Part shown: piece after piece, positions 8,721-16,633 of the stretch
Position numbering within the stretch: position 1 is the stretch's first letter
Layout of the letters: every line of letters starts with the position of its first letter
Source of the DNA: Arthrobacter sp. AZCC_0090
Lineage (GTDB): Bacteria; Actinomycetota; Actinomycetes; Actinomycetales; Micrococcaceae
DNA: 64,000 nucleotides
Assembly: GCF_014207375.1 (NCBI RefSeq)
Contig: NZ_JACHEE010000012.1
Coordinates: 62,001-126,000, forward strand
Reading direction: 5' to 3'
Made by a program: the position numbers and the translations under genes
The notes under the pieces: model-generated
Database searches by the model: none
The model's input: the letters and a program-made list of their open reading frames with translations, nothing else
Told to the model about the DNA's origin: nothing

Positions 8721-8945
8721 TCAGTTGTTATTGCTGTACGCGCCGATGTTGAGCCAGCGGAATTTGAGCTCGTCGGGGGTGTCGATGATGGTCGCGAGCT
8801 CGAGCGGGTCGAGGTAGGTTGAGGCGCCAGTCTCAAGGTTCTCGAGGAAGAGTCTCGGCGTTATGCCTTTGAAGTCGAGGGTGATCCGGATCTCGGCGAA
8901 CTCGTTCCAAATGAGGGCCTCGCCCGTGCCGTCCAGGTCGCTCAT
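8721..8945 (-). CDS. Small conserved-looking protein of unknown function in the meta operon
   Basis: A 74-residue protein starting at ATG 8945, which overlaps the hydratase stop as ATGA. Sequence features: ALIWNEFAEIRITLDF, RLFLENLETGASTYLDPLEL, and an Asn-rich end. It has no membrane segment or signal peptide and is acidic. I do not recognise the family. The strict coupling to the hydratase gene argues that it is a real gene. It could be an accessory or stabilising subunit for the oxygenase or hydratase. Confidence 0.55.
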   Translation of the reverse strand: MSDLDGTGEALIWNEFAEIRITLDFKGITPRLFLENLETGASTYLDPLELATIIDTPDELKFRWLNIGAYSNNN

Positions 8946-9775
8946 GGCGTCCCCTTCCTTTCTTCGTCGACCGTCACAGTGACAGATCCGATGTTCTCGA
9001 TGTTGGCCACAACGTGGTCCCCCGGAAGGAGGTTTGTCGCCGCGCACGGGCTACCGGAAAGGATTACATCCCCCGGTTGCATCTCGATCCCGAATCGATA
9101 CAGCGTCTCCGCCAGCCAGCAGACTGAGGTGATCGGATCGCCCATGACTTCAGACAGCGGTGCCGTGCCGACGAGCTCGTCGTTCTTGACGAGGTCGGTA
9201 CGCAAGGAGCGCAAAGTGCCGGCCGCGTCAGCCAGGTACATCCGGGCGTCACCCAGCACGAACCGTGACGACGAGCCGTTATCGGCAACGGTGTCAGTCC
9301 AGGTGATTTTCCAATCGCGAATCCGGCTGTCCACCACCTCGATCGCGACCGTGACGTAGTCGGTCGCTGCGATGACGTCTTCGGGGAGTACCCGGTCTGC
9401 ACCGAGAGGAGCCCGAAGGACGAACGCGAGTTCGGGCTCTGCCTTCGGGAGGATGAATTCCCGCGGGTTCAAGGTGCCCCCGTTCTCCACCTCCATGTCC
9501 GCGAAGAGGTGGCCGAAATCAGGCTCCGTCACTCCGAGCAGATTCTGCATGCCGCTGCTCGTGAGACCGACCTTGAAGCCCCGACGAATGCCGCCGGCCT
9601 CTGTGCGGGTCGCAGCTTGGGCGAGCTGCACCCGGTAGGCCTCACCAGGCTGCACGAACCACGGTTCCCCGCTGACGGCGCCGACGGGCACGGCTTTGAT
9701 TTCCGAGCGGCGCAGCTCCACCGCGGCCAGGGCGATCGTGGCGTCCCTCGGGACGGATGCCGCGGGCGCCGGCAT
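8942..9775 (-). CDS. mhpD: 2-keto-4-pentenoate (2-hydroxypenta-2,4-dienoate) hydratase
   Basis: Adds water to 2-hydroxypenta-2,4-dienoate to give 4-hydroxy-2-oxovalerate, the substrate of the aldolase at 1900-2919. The 277-residue length and motifs fit the fumarylacetoacetase-like hydratase family: RRGFKVGLTSSGMQNLLGV, the acidic metal site KAEPELAFVL, and PGDVILSGSPCAATNLLPGDHV. The ATG at 9775 shares one base with the CoA ligase stop (TGATG). It is separated from dmpF-dmpG by the Liv transporter genes. Confidence 0.92.
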   Translation of the reverse strand: MPAPAASVPRDATIALAAVELRRSEIKAVPVGAVSGEPWFVQPGEAYRVQLAQAATRTEAGGIRRGFKVGLTSSGMQNLLGVTEPDFGHLFADMEVENGGTLNPREFILPKAEPELAFVLRAPLGADRVLPEDVIAATDYVTVAIEVVDSRIRDWKITWTDTVADNGSSSRFVLGDARMYLADAAGTLRSLRTDLVKNDELVGTAPLSEVMGDPITSVCWLAETLYRFGIEMQPGDVILSGSPCAATNLLPGDHVVANIENIGSVTVTVDEERKGTP

Positions 9776-11331
9776 CAGGAGCCCTGCTTCTGGTGAGGCT
9801 TCTTCAGTTCTGTCTTGAGGATTTTTCCGGCGGCGCTCACCGGGAACTCATCCAGGAATTCGAACCCTCCCGGCTGTTTGTAGCCGGCCAGGTTGGCTCT
9901 GCACAGGTCTTTGAGTTCCTGTTCGAGGGCGGGCGTTCCCGCCACCCAGTCGTCGCTAGGCACAACGGCGACGATCGGCGTCTCACCCCAGGTGGGGTGC
10001 GGCGCGCCGAAAACGGCCGCCATGCGCACGGCGGGGTGGGTGTTGATGATCCGCTCGATCTCGCCGGGGTAGATGTTGAAAGCGCCGCTGATGATGAGAT
10101 CGTTCTTGCGGTCGACGAGGTACAGGTAGCCTTCCTGGTCACGATAGGCCATGTCGCCGGTGTGCAGTCCAGTGTTCTGGAATCTCTCCGCTGTGTCATC
10201 CGGGCGGTTCCAGTAGCCGTTGCTCACGGCATCGGACTTGATTACTACCTCGCCGATCTCGCCGGGCGGAAGCTCCTGCCCGTCGTCGTCGAGCACGGCG
10301 ATTTCCGAGGACGCCGACTCGGTGCCGCACGACTTGGCGATCTCCGACCGCCCGGCGACGATGCCGCGGTGGTCTTGCGGAGACAGATGGGTCACGAATC
10401 CGGCAACTTCGCTCTGGCCGTAGCGCTGCCAGAAGTCGCAGCCGAGCAGGTCCATCGCACTGCGGATGAGGGCGGGTGAGCTGGGTGCAGATCCATAGCC
10501 GATCGAGCTAAGCGCCGGGAAGTCCTGGTGCGGCTGGGCCTGAAGGTACTCACACAGCCTGCTGATCATGGTCGGGACCATGATCGTGTTCGTCACGTTG
10601 TAGCGCTTGAAGTGGTGCACGATCTCTTCCTCGTTGAACTTCGGCAGCACCACCATCGTCTGCCCGAGGTAGGCCCAGGAGATCGTGCGCATGGCCCCGC
10701 CGGAGGTGAAGAACGGCGTAATGGCGAGCCCGACATCCGTCGATTTCGCGTCGACGGTCTGCACGTGGTCCATGGCGCCGTAGATCATGGCACGGTGGGT
10801 GTTCGTCACGGCCTTTGGCAGGCCCGTTGTGCCGCTGGTATAGATGAGCGCCCGCAGGTCGTCCGGGGAAAGGCCCGCCGATGAGAGGGTGGCCGAGCCG
10901 ACGCCCTCGATCCCGCGCTCATACTCCGGCGCCAGATCGCTTCCGCCGATTTGCAGTACGACGCTGAGTTCGTTGCCGGAAGCGATCACCTCACTGGCAA
11001 CGTTTGCACTCCCTGAGTCGAAGATCAGTGCCTTCGCCCCGGCGTCTCCGAGCAAGAAGATGATCTCTGGCACTGCGAGACGAACGTTGACCGGCACTAG
11101 CACCAGCCCGGCCTTCGAGATCCCGAACGAGATCTCCGGCCATTCGAGAATGTTCGAGGCAACCACGGCGACGCGATCGCCCCGCTGCAGGCCTGCGCCC
11201 AGCAAGTAGGCGCCGAGCCTGTTCGCGCGCTCGTTCACACCGGACCAGGTGAGCTCCCGGTCACCGCAGATGACGGCAGCCTTGCCTGGGTACCGGCGAG
11301 CATTGAGACGGGGGATGTCTCCAACCAGCAT
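9775..11331 (-). CDS. Acyl/aryl-CoA ligase (ipfF-like)
   Basis: AMP-forming ligase of 518 residues, activating a carboxylic acid to its CoA thioester. Motifs: the AMP-binding loop IYTSGTTGLPKAV, the region WQRYGQSEV, and the C-terminal hinge and lysine GEIGEVVIKSD ... SAAGKILKTELKK. It lies directly upstream of an aromatic-ring dioxygenase, a DUF35 protein and a thiolase-like protein. That combination matches ipfF in the ibuprofen cluster, so the substrate is predicted to be an arylacetic or 2-arylpropionic acid (inference). A generic fatty-acid ligase cannot be excluded from sequence alone. Confidence 0.85.
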   Translation of the reverse strand: MLVGDIPRLNARRYPGKAAVICGDRELTWSGVNERANRLGAYLLGAGLQRGDRVAVVASNILEWPEISFGISKAGLVLVPVNVRLAVPEIIFLLGDAGAKALIFDSGSANVASEVIASGNELSVVLQIGGSDLAPEYERGIEGVGSATLSSAGLSPDDLRALIYTSGTTGLPKAVTNTHRAMIYGAMDHVQTVDAKSTDVGLAITPFFTSGGAMRTISWAYLGQTMVVLPKFNEEEIVHHFKRYNVTNTIMVPTMISRLCEYLQAQPHQDFPALSSIGYGSAPSSPALIRSAMDLLGCDFWQRYGQSEVAGFVTHLSPQDHRGIVAGRSEIAKSCGTESASSEIAVLDDDGQELPPGEIGEVVIKSDAVSNGYWNRPDDTAERFQNTGLHTGDMAYRDQEGYLYLVDRKNDLIISGAFNIYPGEIERIINTHPAVRMAAVFGAPHPTWGETPIVAVVPSDDWVAGTPALEQELKDLCRANLAGYKQPGGFEFLDEFPVSAAGKILKTELKKPHQKQGS

Positions 11332-11343
11332 GATATTTCCTAA

Positions 11344-11841
11344 CTAGAGGATGAAAGCTATGGTCTTGATGGCGCTCTCATTGTTGATGAGCAGCACCGT
11401 CTTCTTCACGAGTGAGAGTCCGTCTGCTGTGTGGCGCAGGCGGTAGAGGTAACGACCAGCCCAGACTGTGGTTGTGTACCGGTGTTCGAACAATGAGAAG
11501 TTTGCCGCGAGCTCGACCTCGCCGCCCTCGTCCGACAACACCTCGAAGTTGGTGAGCTGGCGCCGCATCTTGGATGGCGGAGTCTGCGAGTGACGCCGGC
11601 CGGAGAGCAACTGTGCGATGCGCGAGCCGATGCGATGGCGGTTGTCGAAGACGAACGACACCTGGGTCTGAGGGTCTTTGTGATCGCCCGTCGGAATCCA
11701 GTAGATGCCGTCATCCGCCCACAGCGACTCCCATTCCGCGTAGCGGTTTTCGTCCGCGAGGCGTGCCTCGTGGACAACGAAGTCGACGAGTTCTGCGGGC
11801 ACGGAACCGGTAGGGGTGGCGATTGCCTGGATGTCAGTCAT
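11344..11841 (-). CDS. Aromatic-ring-hydroxylating dioxygenase, beta subunit (ipfB-like)
   Basis: A 165-residue small subunit with the cone-shaped NTF2-like fold of Rieske oxygenase beta chains. Recognisable pieces are FVVHEARLADENRYAEWESLWADDGIYWIP near the N-terminus and ELAANFSLFEHRYTTTVWAGRYLYRLR. The start ATG 11841 overlaps the alpha-subunit stop by 8 bases. The beta subunit is structural, packing with the alpha subunit as an alpha3beta3 oxygenase in the family. Confidence 0.9.
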   Translation of the reverse strand: MTDIQAIATPTGSVPAELVDFVVHEARLADENRYAEWESLWADDGIYWIPTGDHKDPQTQVSFVFDNRHRIGSRIAQLLSGRRHSQTPPSKMRRQLTNFEVLSDEGGEVELAANFSLFEHRYTTTVWAGRYLYRLRHTADGLSLVKKTVLLINNESAIKTIAFIL

Positions 11842-13135
11842 TGGAGGTCTCCGTCATGAGGGTGCGGTAGTGCTGCCACATGCCTCGCTGTGATGTCTCA
11901 GAGGTGCGGTCGTAGGAGGTGATGCCACGGGGCTCGATCTTCTCGGTGTCGAAGCCCCGGGCGAACAGCACCCACTCCGGCTCCTGGGCGTGTAGGCCGA
12001 CTTGGTTGCGCTCGCCCATCTCGGCGTCGTCGGCGATGAGGAAACCCGCTGGCCCCATCGCGCCCTCGGTCTGGCGGATGATGCGCGCACTCATTTCCTC
12101 GGCGCCGAGCAGCTTGATCGGCGCCGTGTACTGGATCGTCTGCTCGACAGACAGCGGCTCGATATACATGACCTGCATTTCGGCCAGGAAGAGATTCGGC
12201 CAGATGAACGTATGTGGGGGGCCCTCGACGAGGATGTCGTGCGTCTTCTCCGGGCCGTGCAGTGCTTCCATGGCTTCGATGTAGTTGGGGACCCGGCTGC
12301 GGGGGATGCCGGAGAACCAGATGAACTCGCGGTCCTGTGCCTGGTACTCGGCCGTGTAGTCGACCTCGCTGTGCCCGCCGCCGAGGTCGCGCACCGCCAC
12401 GCGCAGCTCGTCGGAGCTATAGTCCACCTTGGCCGGTTTGATGGCCTTGTACAGCGACTCGTGCACGAACAGCGGGTGGTATCCGTCGACCTGTACTTCG
12501 TTGACGACCTTCCAGTTGGCGTTGTTGTCGTGTTTCATCCAGCCGGCGGAAAGATCGATCCCGCCTGCCGGGGACATCCTGACGAGACGGTCGATCGCAT
12601 CCTTTGCGTTGCCGAGGTAGTCCTCGAGGTCGCCCGCGTCGCCGGTCAGGTTCGCGAAGATGAACCCACCGTAGGTGCCGACCTGGGCAGCTTCGGCGAG
12701 GCCGAGCTCGCTGCGCAGCTCGCCCAGGGACTGCTCGTAGCCTCCGCGGAACGAGACGCCCTGGAGGCGCCCGTCGTTGCTGAAAGTCCAGCCGTGGAAG
12801 GAACAGCGGAACAACGTCGCGTTGCCGGCGTCGGACTGGCAGAGCATGTTGCCGCGGTGGGTGCAGCGATTGAGCATCACACGCACTTTGAGGTCCTTGC
12901 CGCGGGCGACGATAAGCGGCTGCCCGCCGATGCGGCGGCGTACGTAGTCGCCGGCCTCCGGAATTTCGCTCTCGTGCGCGACGAACACCCACTGGCTCTC
13001 ATAGATGTCGCGCATCTCCTTCTGGAAGATGTCGGCGTCCGTGTAGAGCGAACCGTGCACACGATCGCGCTGGATGAGCTCCTCGTAATCGACGGCGTCC
13101 GCCGCCAGGCGGTCCTGCTCCAGTCGTATGGTCAT
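11834..13135 (-). CDS. Aromatic-ring-hydroxylating dioxygenase, Rieske alpha subunit (ipfA-like)
   Basis: Catalytic subunit of 433 residues. The Rieske [2Fe-2S] site is C91-x-H93 (NRCTHRG) and C111-x2-H114 (CSFHGW). The mononuclear iron site is in the C-terminal domain at H220 and H225 (DGYHPLFVH), with the bridging acid D217 nearby; the third Fe ligand should be a later Asp. The gene follows the DUF35 gene with an ATGA overlap. In the ipf-like model it dioxygenates the ring of an arylacetyl-CoA at the side-chain-bearing carbon, priming side-chain loss. The partner reductase is probably the protein at 20898-21854. Confidence 0.92.
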   Translation of the reverse strand: MTIRLEQDRLAADAVDYEELIQRDRVHGSLYTDADIFQKEMRDIYESQWVFVAHESEIPEAGDYVRRRIGGQPLIVARGKDLKVRVMLNRCTHRGNMLCQSDAGNATLFRCSFHGWTFSNDGRLQGVSFRGGYEQSLGELRSELGLAEAAQVGTYGGFIFANLTGDAGDLEDYLGNAKDAIDRLVRMSPAGGIDLSAGWMKHDNNANWKVVNEVQVDGYHPLFVHESLYKAIKPAKVDYSSDELRVAVRDLGGGHSEVDYTAEYQAQDREFIWFSGIPRSRVPNYIEAMEALHGPEKTHDILVEGPPHTFIWPNLFLAEMQVMYIEPLSVEQTIQYTAPIKLLGAEEMSARIIRQTEGAMGPAGFLIADDAEMGERNQVGLHAQEPEWVLFARGFDTEKIEPRGITSYDRTSETSQRGMWQHYRTLMTETSND

Positions 13136-13584
13136 TGTCCACTCCTATTCTCGTTATGTTCTTCAACTTGGATCCGCGGGATACGCGTCTCGCCGACGCT
13201 TACGAAAGTCAGCTTGACCTCGTCTCCCGTTTGGTAACTCAGCGCAGGCTCCCGGTCCGTCGATACGTAGAGGCGGTGGCCGGAGACGAGTTCGACCTCG
13301 ATCACCGGGTAGGGCACCAAGGCCTTCACGAAGGTCTTCTCGATGCGATGCATCACGATTGACGCGATCACGGTGGCCTGGCTCGGCACCGATTCCCACA
13401 CCGGGGGATCGGATGAGCCGTCCTGCTCGCAGCGGCCCTGATCGAAATCGAGCGGATGGCCGTTGGTGCAGAAGGGTAAGCGCAGGTCGCCGAGCGCCGC
13501 GCCATCCAGAAAAGTGCGCAACGGCTCGTCAGTGCTCGGAGCAGCGGCATCAAGCACCAGCCAGTCCTCCAGGGCCGCCTTCAC
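13132..13584 (-). CDS. DUF35 / OB-fold zinc-ribbon-like acyl-CoA-binding protein (ipfE-like)
   Basis: A 150-residue protein with a short N-terminal ribbon region (LPFCTNGHPLDFDQGRCEQDG; only some of the usual Cys ligands remain) followed by an OB-fold (WESVPSQATVIASIVMHRI ... YVSTDREPALSYQTGDEVKLTFV). DUF35 proteins bind acyl-CoA esters and form complexes with thiolase-like aldolases, as ChsH2 does with Ltp2 in steroid side-chain degradation. It is coupled by ATGA overlap to both neighbours, the thiolase-like gene upstream and the oxygenase alpha gene downstream. This fits a joint complex that removes the CoA-bound side chain. Confidence 0.82.
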   Translation of the reverse strand: MKAALEDWLVLDAAAPSTDEPLRTFLDGAALGDLRLPFCTNGHPLDFDQGRCEQDGSSDPPVWESVPSQATVIASIVMHRIEKTFVKALVPYPVIEVELVSGHRLYVSTDREPALSYQTGDEVKLTFVSVGETRIPRIQVEEHNENRSGQ

Positions 13585-14750
13585 CGGGGCACCTCGAGAT
13601 CCAGGACAAGGGTCGAATGGTGCTCGAGCCGGCCGCCAACCGCCGCGATCGCGGCGACGCTCGCGTCAATCACCTGCCGTGCTCCGCCTGTGCCCCGCAG
13701 CTGGGTGATGGCCTCGATGACCGGCGTGACGCCCTGCAGGTAGTAGCTCGAGACCTGGCCGCCACCGGTGTTGGTCGGGATCGAGCCGCCGGGACCGGTC
13801 TGGCCGGCTCTCACGAAGTCGCCTGCGCCTCCGCGCTCCGCGTAGCCGAACGCTTCGAGCAGAATGAGAGGAACGAGGGTGAACGGATCGTAGACCTGCA
13901 ACACATTCACGTCCGCTGCCGTCATGCCCGACTGGCCGAGCGCGTCGGCGAAGGCCTCGGCTGCGCCGACCGGCTCCCACGGCGAGACCGGGGCGTGGCG
14001 ACGCCGTTCGATCGAACGCTGCGCGGCCCCGGCGATGTGCACGGCGCGGTGCCGCCCGGAGCCCGCACGGTCGGCGGTCGTGACTATGACGGCTGCCGCG
14101 CCGTTGACGGGACGGGCGCAATCGAGCCGACGCAGCGGCTCGGCAACGAATGGGCTGGCAAGATATTCGTCGTTCGTGAGGGTGGTGCGGGTTCTAGCGA
14201 ACGTGTTGCCCTTGGCCCATTCGCGCTGAGCGACAGCGACCGCGCGCAGATCGTCAGCCGTGGCCGGGGTCTCCTGCAGGTAGTGGGCGGCGAGGAAGGC
14301 GTACGCGGCGACCGCCCCGAGCATTCCGCCGGACCGCTCCAGCCCACGCTGGCCGCGGGATCCGCCCATGGCGGCGAACGCGGCGCCGGACCCGACGCCA
14401 GGCCGCATCGCGGCATCCGCAAACAGCACCACGACGGTGTTCGCGCGGCCGGCGGCGATTGCCTGGCGGGCGAGGTCGATGAGAACAGAAAACGTTGTGC
14501 CCTTTGCGTTCAGTTCGTAGAGCAACCGCAGCTCGCCGAAGGCGCCCTGCCTGCCGATGTCGAGGGTGACCTTGTCGTCTGCGAGAAGCTCGTTGTGGTT
14601 AAGCAGCAGGCCGTCTATGTCCCCGATGGCGATTCCGGCGTCGGCACATGCCTCGTCGATGGCCCTGAGCGCGAGGGTGGTCGCGGTCGAGAAGTCGTCG
14701 CGCTCCGCGACGACCAGCCCGACCCCGGAGATCGCGGCCGCAGCAGTCAC
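13581..14750 (-). CDS. SCP2-thiolase-like protein, predicted side-chain-cleaving retro-aldolase (ipfD-like)
   Basis: A thiolase-fold protein of 389 residues, start codon GTG 14750 overlapping the hydrolase stop as GTGA. The fold is clear: GIAIGDIDGLLL, CARPVNGAAAVIVTT, and a C-terminal NTGGGQVSSYYLQGVTP loop. The usual thiolase nucleophile is missing: the expected Cys region reads GTTFSVLIDLARQAIA. The His of the C-terminal G-H-P motif is replaced by Tyr-Leu. Tyr-containing, Cys-less homologues with DUF35 partners (Ltp2-type) act as retro-aldolases. The protein probably cleaves a hydroxylated aryl-acyl-CoA to a catechol and a short acyl-CoA, as proposed for IpfD. The exact reaction is inferred. 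Confidence 0.83.
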   Translation of the reverse strand: MTAAAAISGVGLVVAERDDFSTATTLALRAIDEACADAGIAIGDIDGLLLNHNELLADDKVTLDIGRQGAFGELRLLYELNAKGTTFSVLIDLARQAIAAGRANTVVVLFADAAMRPGVGSGAAFAAMGGSRGQRGLERSGGMLGAVAAYAFLAAHYLQETPATADDLRAVAVAQREWAKGNTFARTRTTLTNDEYLASPFVAEPLRRLDCARPVNGAAAVIVTTADRAGSGRHRAVHIAGAAQRSIERRRHAPVSPWEPVGAAEAFADALGQSGMTAADVNVLQVYDPFTLVPLILLEAFGYAERGGAGDFVRAGQTGPGGSIPTNTGGGQVSSYYLQGVTPVIEAITQLRGTGGARQVIDASVAAIAAVGGRLEHHSTLVLDLEVPR

Positions 14751-15616
14751 GATTGTGCCGACGCGGTGGTTGCGAAGAAGTCGGCCACGAGCTCGGTGAA
14801 GTCGCTTGCGCGTTCGATCTGCACCCAGTGTCCGCAGTGAGGGTAGACATGCAGCTGAGCATCGTCAATGTGCTCAAGCAGCTGGTACGAACTCTCGAGC
14901 GGGATGACCTGGTCCTCTCGCCCGTGCACAAGCAGCGTCGGCTGTTTGAGGCGGCCGAGGCGGTCGGCACCGAGCGCAAGTGCTTCGATCCAGCGCTGGC
15001 GGGGAGCCGGGAAGAGCGAATTCCAGCGCTTTGCCGCGCCGGGCTTGTTCGATGCCTCGAAGCGTGCGGCCGCGAGGGTCGATGGCAGTTTCGCTGTGTC
15101 GTGGGTGAACACATCGAGGAGATTGGCCATGCCTTCTACCGAAGGCTCATAGCCCCACACCGCTTCGAGACCCTCCGTGATCTTGAAGTCAGATCCGACG
15201 CTCCCCATGAGCACGATCCTCTCGACCAATTCTGGGTTCTCCGATGCCAGCCAGAGCGAAATCGCTCCGCCGAAGCTGTTGCCGACGAGGAGCACCCGGT
15301 CGACATTCAGTGTGCTGAGAAAGCTGGTGATGTGCTCGAGCCAGACCGGCAGAGTGGGCACGACGTCGTCGTCGATCTCGGTGTAGCCGAAGCCGACAAT
15401 ATCGGGCGCGATCACCCGATGGTTCTCTGCGAGCCGAGGCATGACAAGCCGCCAGTTCGCCCAGGCGGAGACGCCCGGTCCGGAGCCGTGCAACAGCAAC
15501 ACGACAGGTCCGGAACCGAGGTCATGGTAATTGGTCGTGAAGCGACCGTGGCGCAGCGCAAGGCCGATCTCCGGGTCTGCCACGGGGGACGCGGACGTGC
15601 TGGCTGCTGTGGTCAT
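14747..15616 (-). CDS. meta-cleavage product hydrolase, MhpC/BphD type
   Basis: Alpha/beta hydrolase of 289 residues, start ATG 15616 preceded by GAAGGAAGAAGAT. It has the family hallmark HGSGPGVSAWANWR (oxyanion region), nucleophile Ser114 in VGNSFGGA, the acid in HGREDQVIP and the His in HCGHWVQIE. The triad is complete. MhpC/BphD enzymes hydrolyse the 2-hydroxy-6-oxodienoate ring-fission product to 2-hydroxypentadienoate and a carboxylic acid. An upstream extension to 15784 exists but looks non-coding. It sits between the extradiol dioxygenase and thiolase-like genes. Confidence 0.92.
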   Translation of the reverse strand: MTTAASTSASPVADPEIGLALRHGRFTTNYHDLGSGPVVLLLHGSGPGVSAWANWRLVMPRLAENHRVIAPDIVGFGYTEIDDDVVPTLPVWLEHITSFLSTLNVDRVLLVGNSFGGAISLWLASENPELVERIVLMGSVGSDFKITEGLEAVWGYEPSVEGMANLLDVFTHDTAKLPSTLAAARFEASNKPGAAKRWNSLFPAPRQRWIEALALGADRLGRLKQPTLLVHGREDQVIPLESSYQLLEHIDDAQLHVYPHCGHWVQIERASDFTELVADFFATTASAQS

Positions 15617-15732
15617 TATCTTCTTCCTTCTCTTCGTTGAGTGGTGTTCTGAGGAGCCAACCATCACGCGCAACGGGCCAGGTCGGCAACAAAGCTGTTC
15701 CACCGGCTGGAACAAAAACGTAGTGCGACATG

Positions 15733-16599
15733 TCAGCGGGAGGGGATCGGCTCGCTGTAGATCAGGCCCATGCCGGTGATCCATGGCACGACGGACTCAT
15801 ACGTGGACAACCCCGACGGCGCATCGGCGGCCGACCACGCTGCGAGCCAGGTCCGGATTTCGTGGGTTCCCGAACCGATCGAGTCGAGTTCGGTCCCTGT
15901 GATCGCACGCAGCGAGTCCCAGTCCGACGCAGACATCTGCCTGAGGAACCCGGCATCCCATTCAGGCCGGATGAGCTCGCCGGCCTTCTCCACGGTGCGG
16001 CGGGAGACTGCTTCGCGCTCCTCCTCGGACAGGCTAAGCATCTCCTTACTCATCGACGGTGGCGTGTGTGAAAGGCCGCCGGAGCCGACGAACAGGATGC
16101 GTTTGCCGGAGGTGGCGAGCGACGAGCCGACGGCGCGCGCAAAGTCCACGACCCGCTCGACCGGCGGCTGCGGTGCGCGGGCGCAGTTGATGACGATCGG
16201 CAGCGTCGGAATGGCGCCAAGGGTGCCAAACAGCTGAACGAAAGTCTGGCTGAAGCCGTGATCGAGGTGGATGTTGCTGCCAAGCGCGACGTCGAAGCCT
16301 TGGCCGAGAAGTGCCGTAGCAAGCGCGGTCGCTTCCTCGGCCGGCACATCATAGGCGTCTTTCGGTGTGCCCCAGTCGCCGTAGCCATCTGCCGAGGTGA
16401 CGACCGTGAAGGCCGGCACGAGGTTGTCCAGGGCCCTGGCATGATCCGGGCCGAAGAACACGACGAGTTCCGGATCGAACTCCTGGATCGCAGACTTCGC
16501 TGTCTCGAGTGCGGCGAGAAAGCGCTCGCCCTCAGCCCCTCCGTCCACAGTGTCGATAAGGGGGCTGTGCGAGGCGCAGAACGCCATTGTGTCCGTCAT
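15733..16599 (-). CDS. LigB-type (class III) extradiol dioxygenase, MhpB-like
   Basis: Ring-cleaving Fe(II) dioxygenase of 288 residues, start ATG 16599 after GAGAGGAACC. Conserved His-rich pieces of the MhpB/LigB family: CASHSPLI at the N-terminus, FFGPDHARAL, NIHLDHGFSQTF and VGSGGLSHTPP. MhpB opens 2,3-dihydroxyphenylpropionate next to the diol; here the likely substrate is the catechol formed by the upper pathway. The use of a class III enzyme with the MhpC/MhpD/DmpG/DmpF chain gives a complete meta route. Substrate specificity cannot be read from sequence. Confidence 0.92.
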   Translation of the reverse strand: MTDTMAFCASHSPLIDTVDGGAEGERFLAALETAKSAIQEFDPELVVFFGPDHARALDNLVPAFTVVTSADGYGDWGTPKDAYDVPAEEATALATALLGQGFDVALGSNIHLDHGFSQTFVQLFGTLGAIPTLPIVINCARAPQPPVERVVDFARAVGSSLATSGKRILFVGSGGLSHTPPSMSKEMLSLSEEEREAVSRRTVEKAGELIRPEWDAGFLRQMSASDWDSLRAITGTELDSIGSGTHEIRTWLAAWSAADAPSGLSTYESVVPWITGMGLIYSEPIPSR

Positions 16600-16633
16600 G
16601 ATTGGTTCCTCTCAGGGTTTCGAATGGTCGTCG

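Noticed and set aside
7223..8752. 509-residue plus-strand frame opposite the Liv binding protein
   Set aside because: The minus strand encodes a typical lipoprotein; the plus-strand product is Arg/Val/Asp-rich shadow sequence.
12002..13237. 411-residue plus-strand frame opposite the Rieske alpha subunit
   Set aside because: Antisense shadow of a gene with intact Rieske and iron-binding residues.
13359..14840. 493-residue plus-strand frame opposite the DUF35 and thiolase-like genes
   Set aside because: No recognisable domains; both minus-strand genes are well supported.
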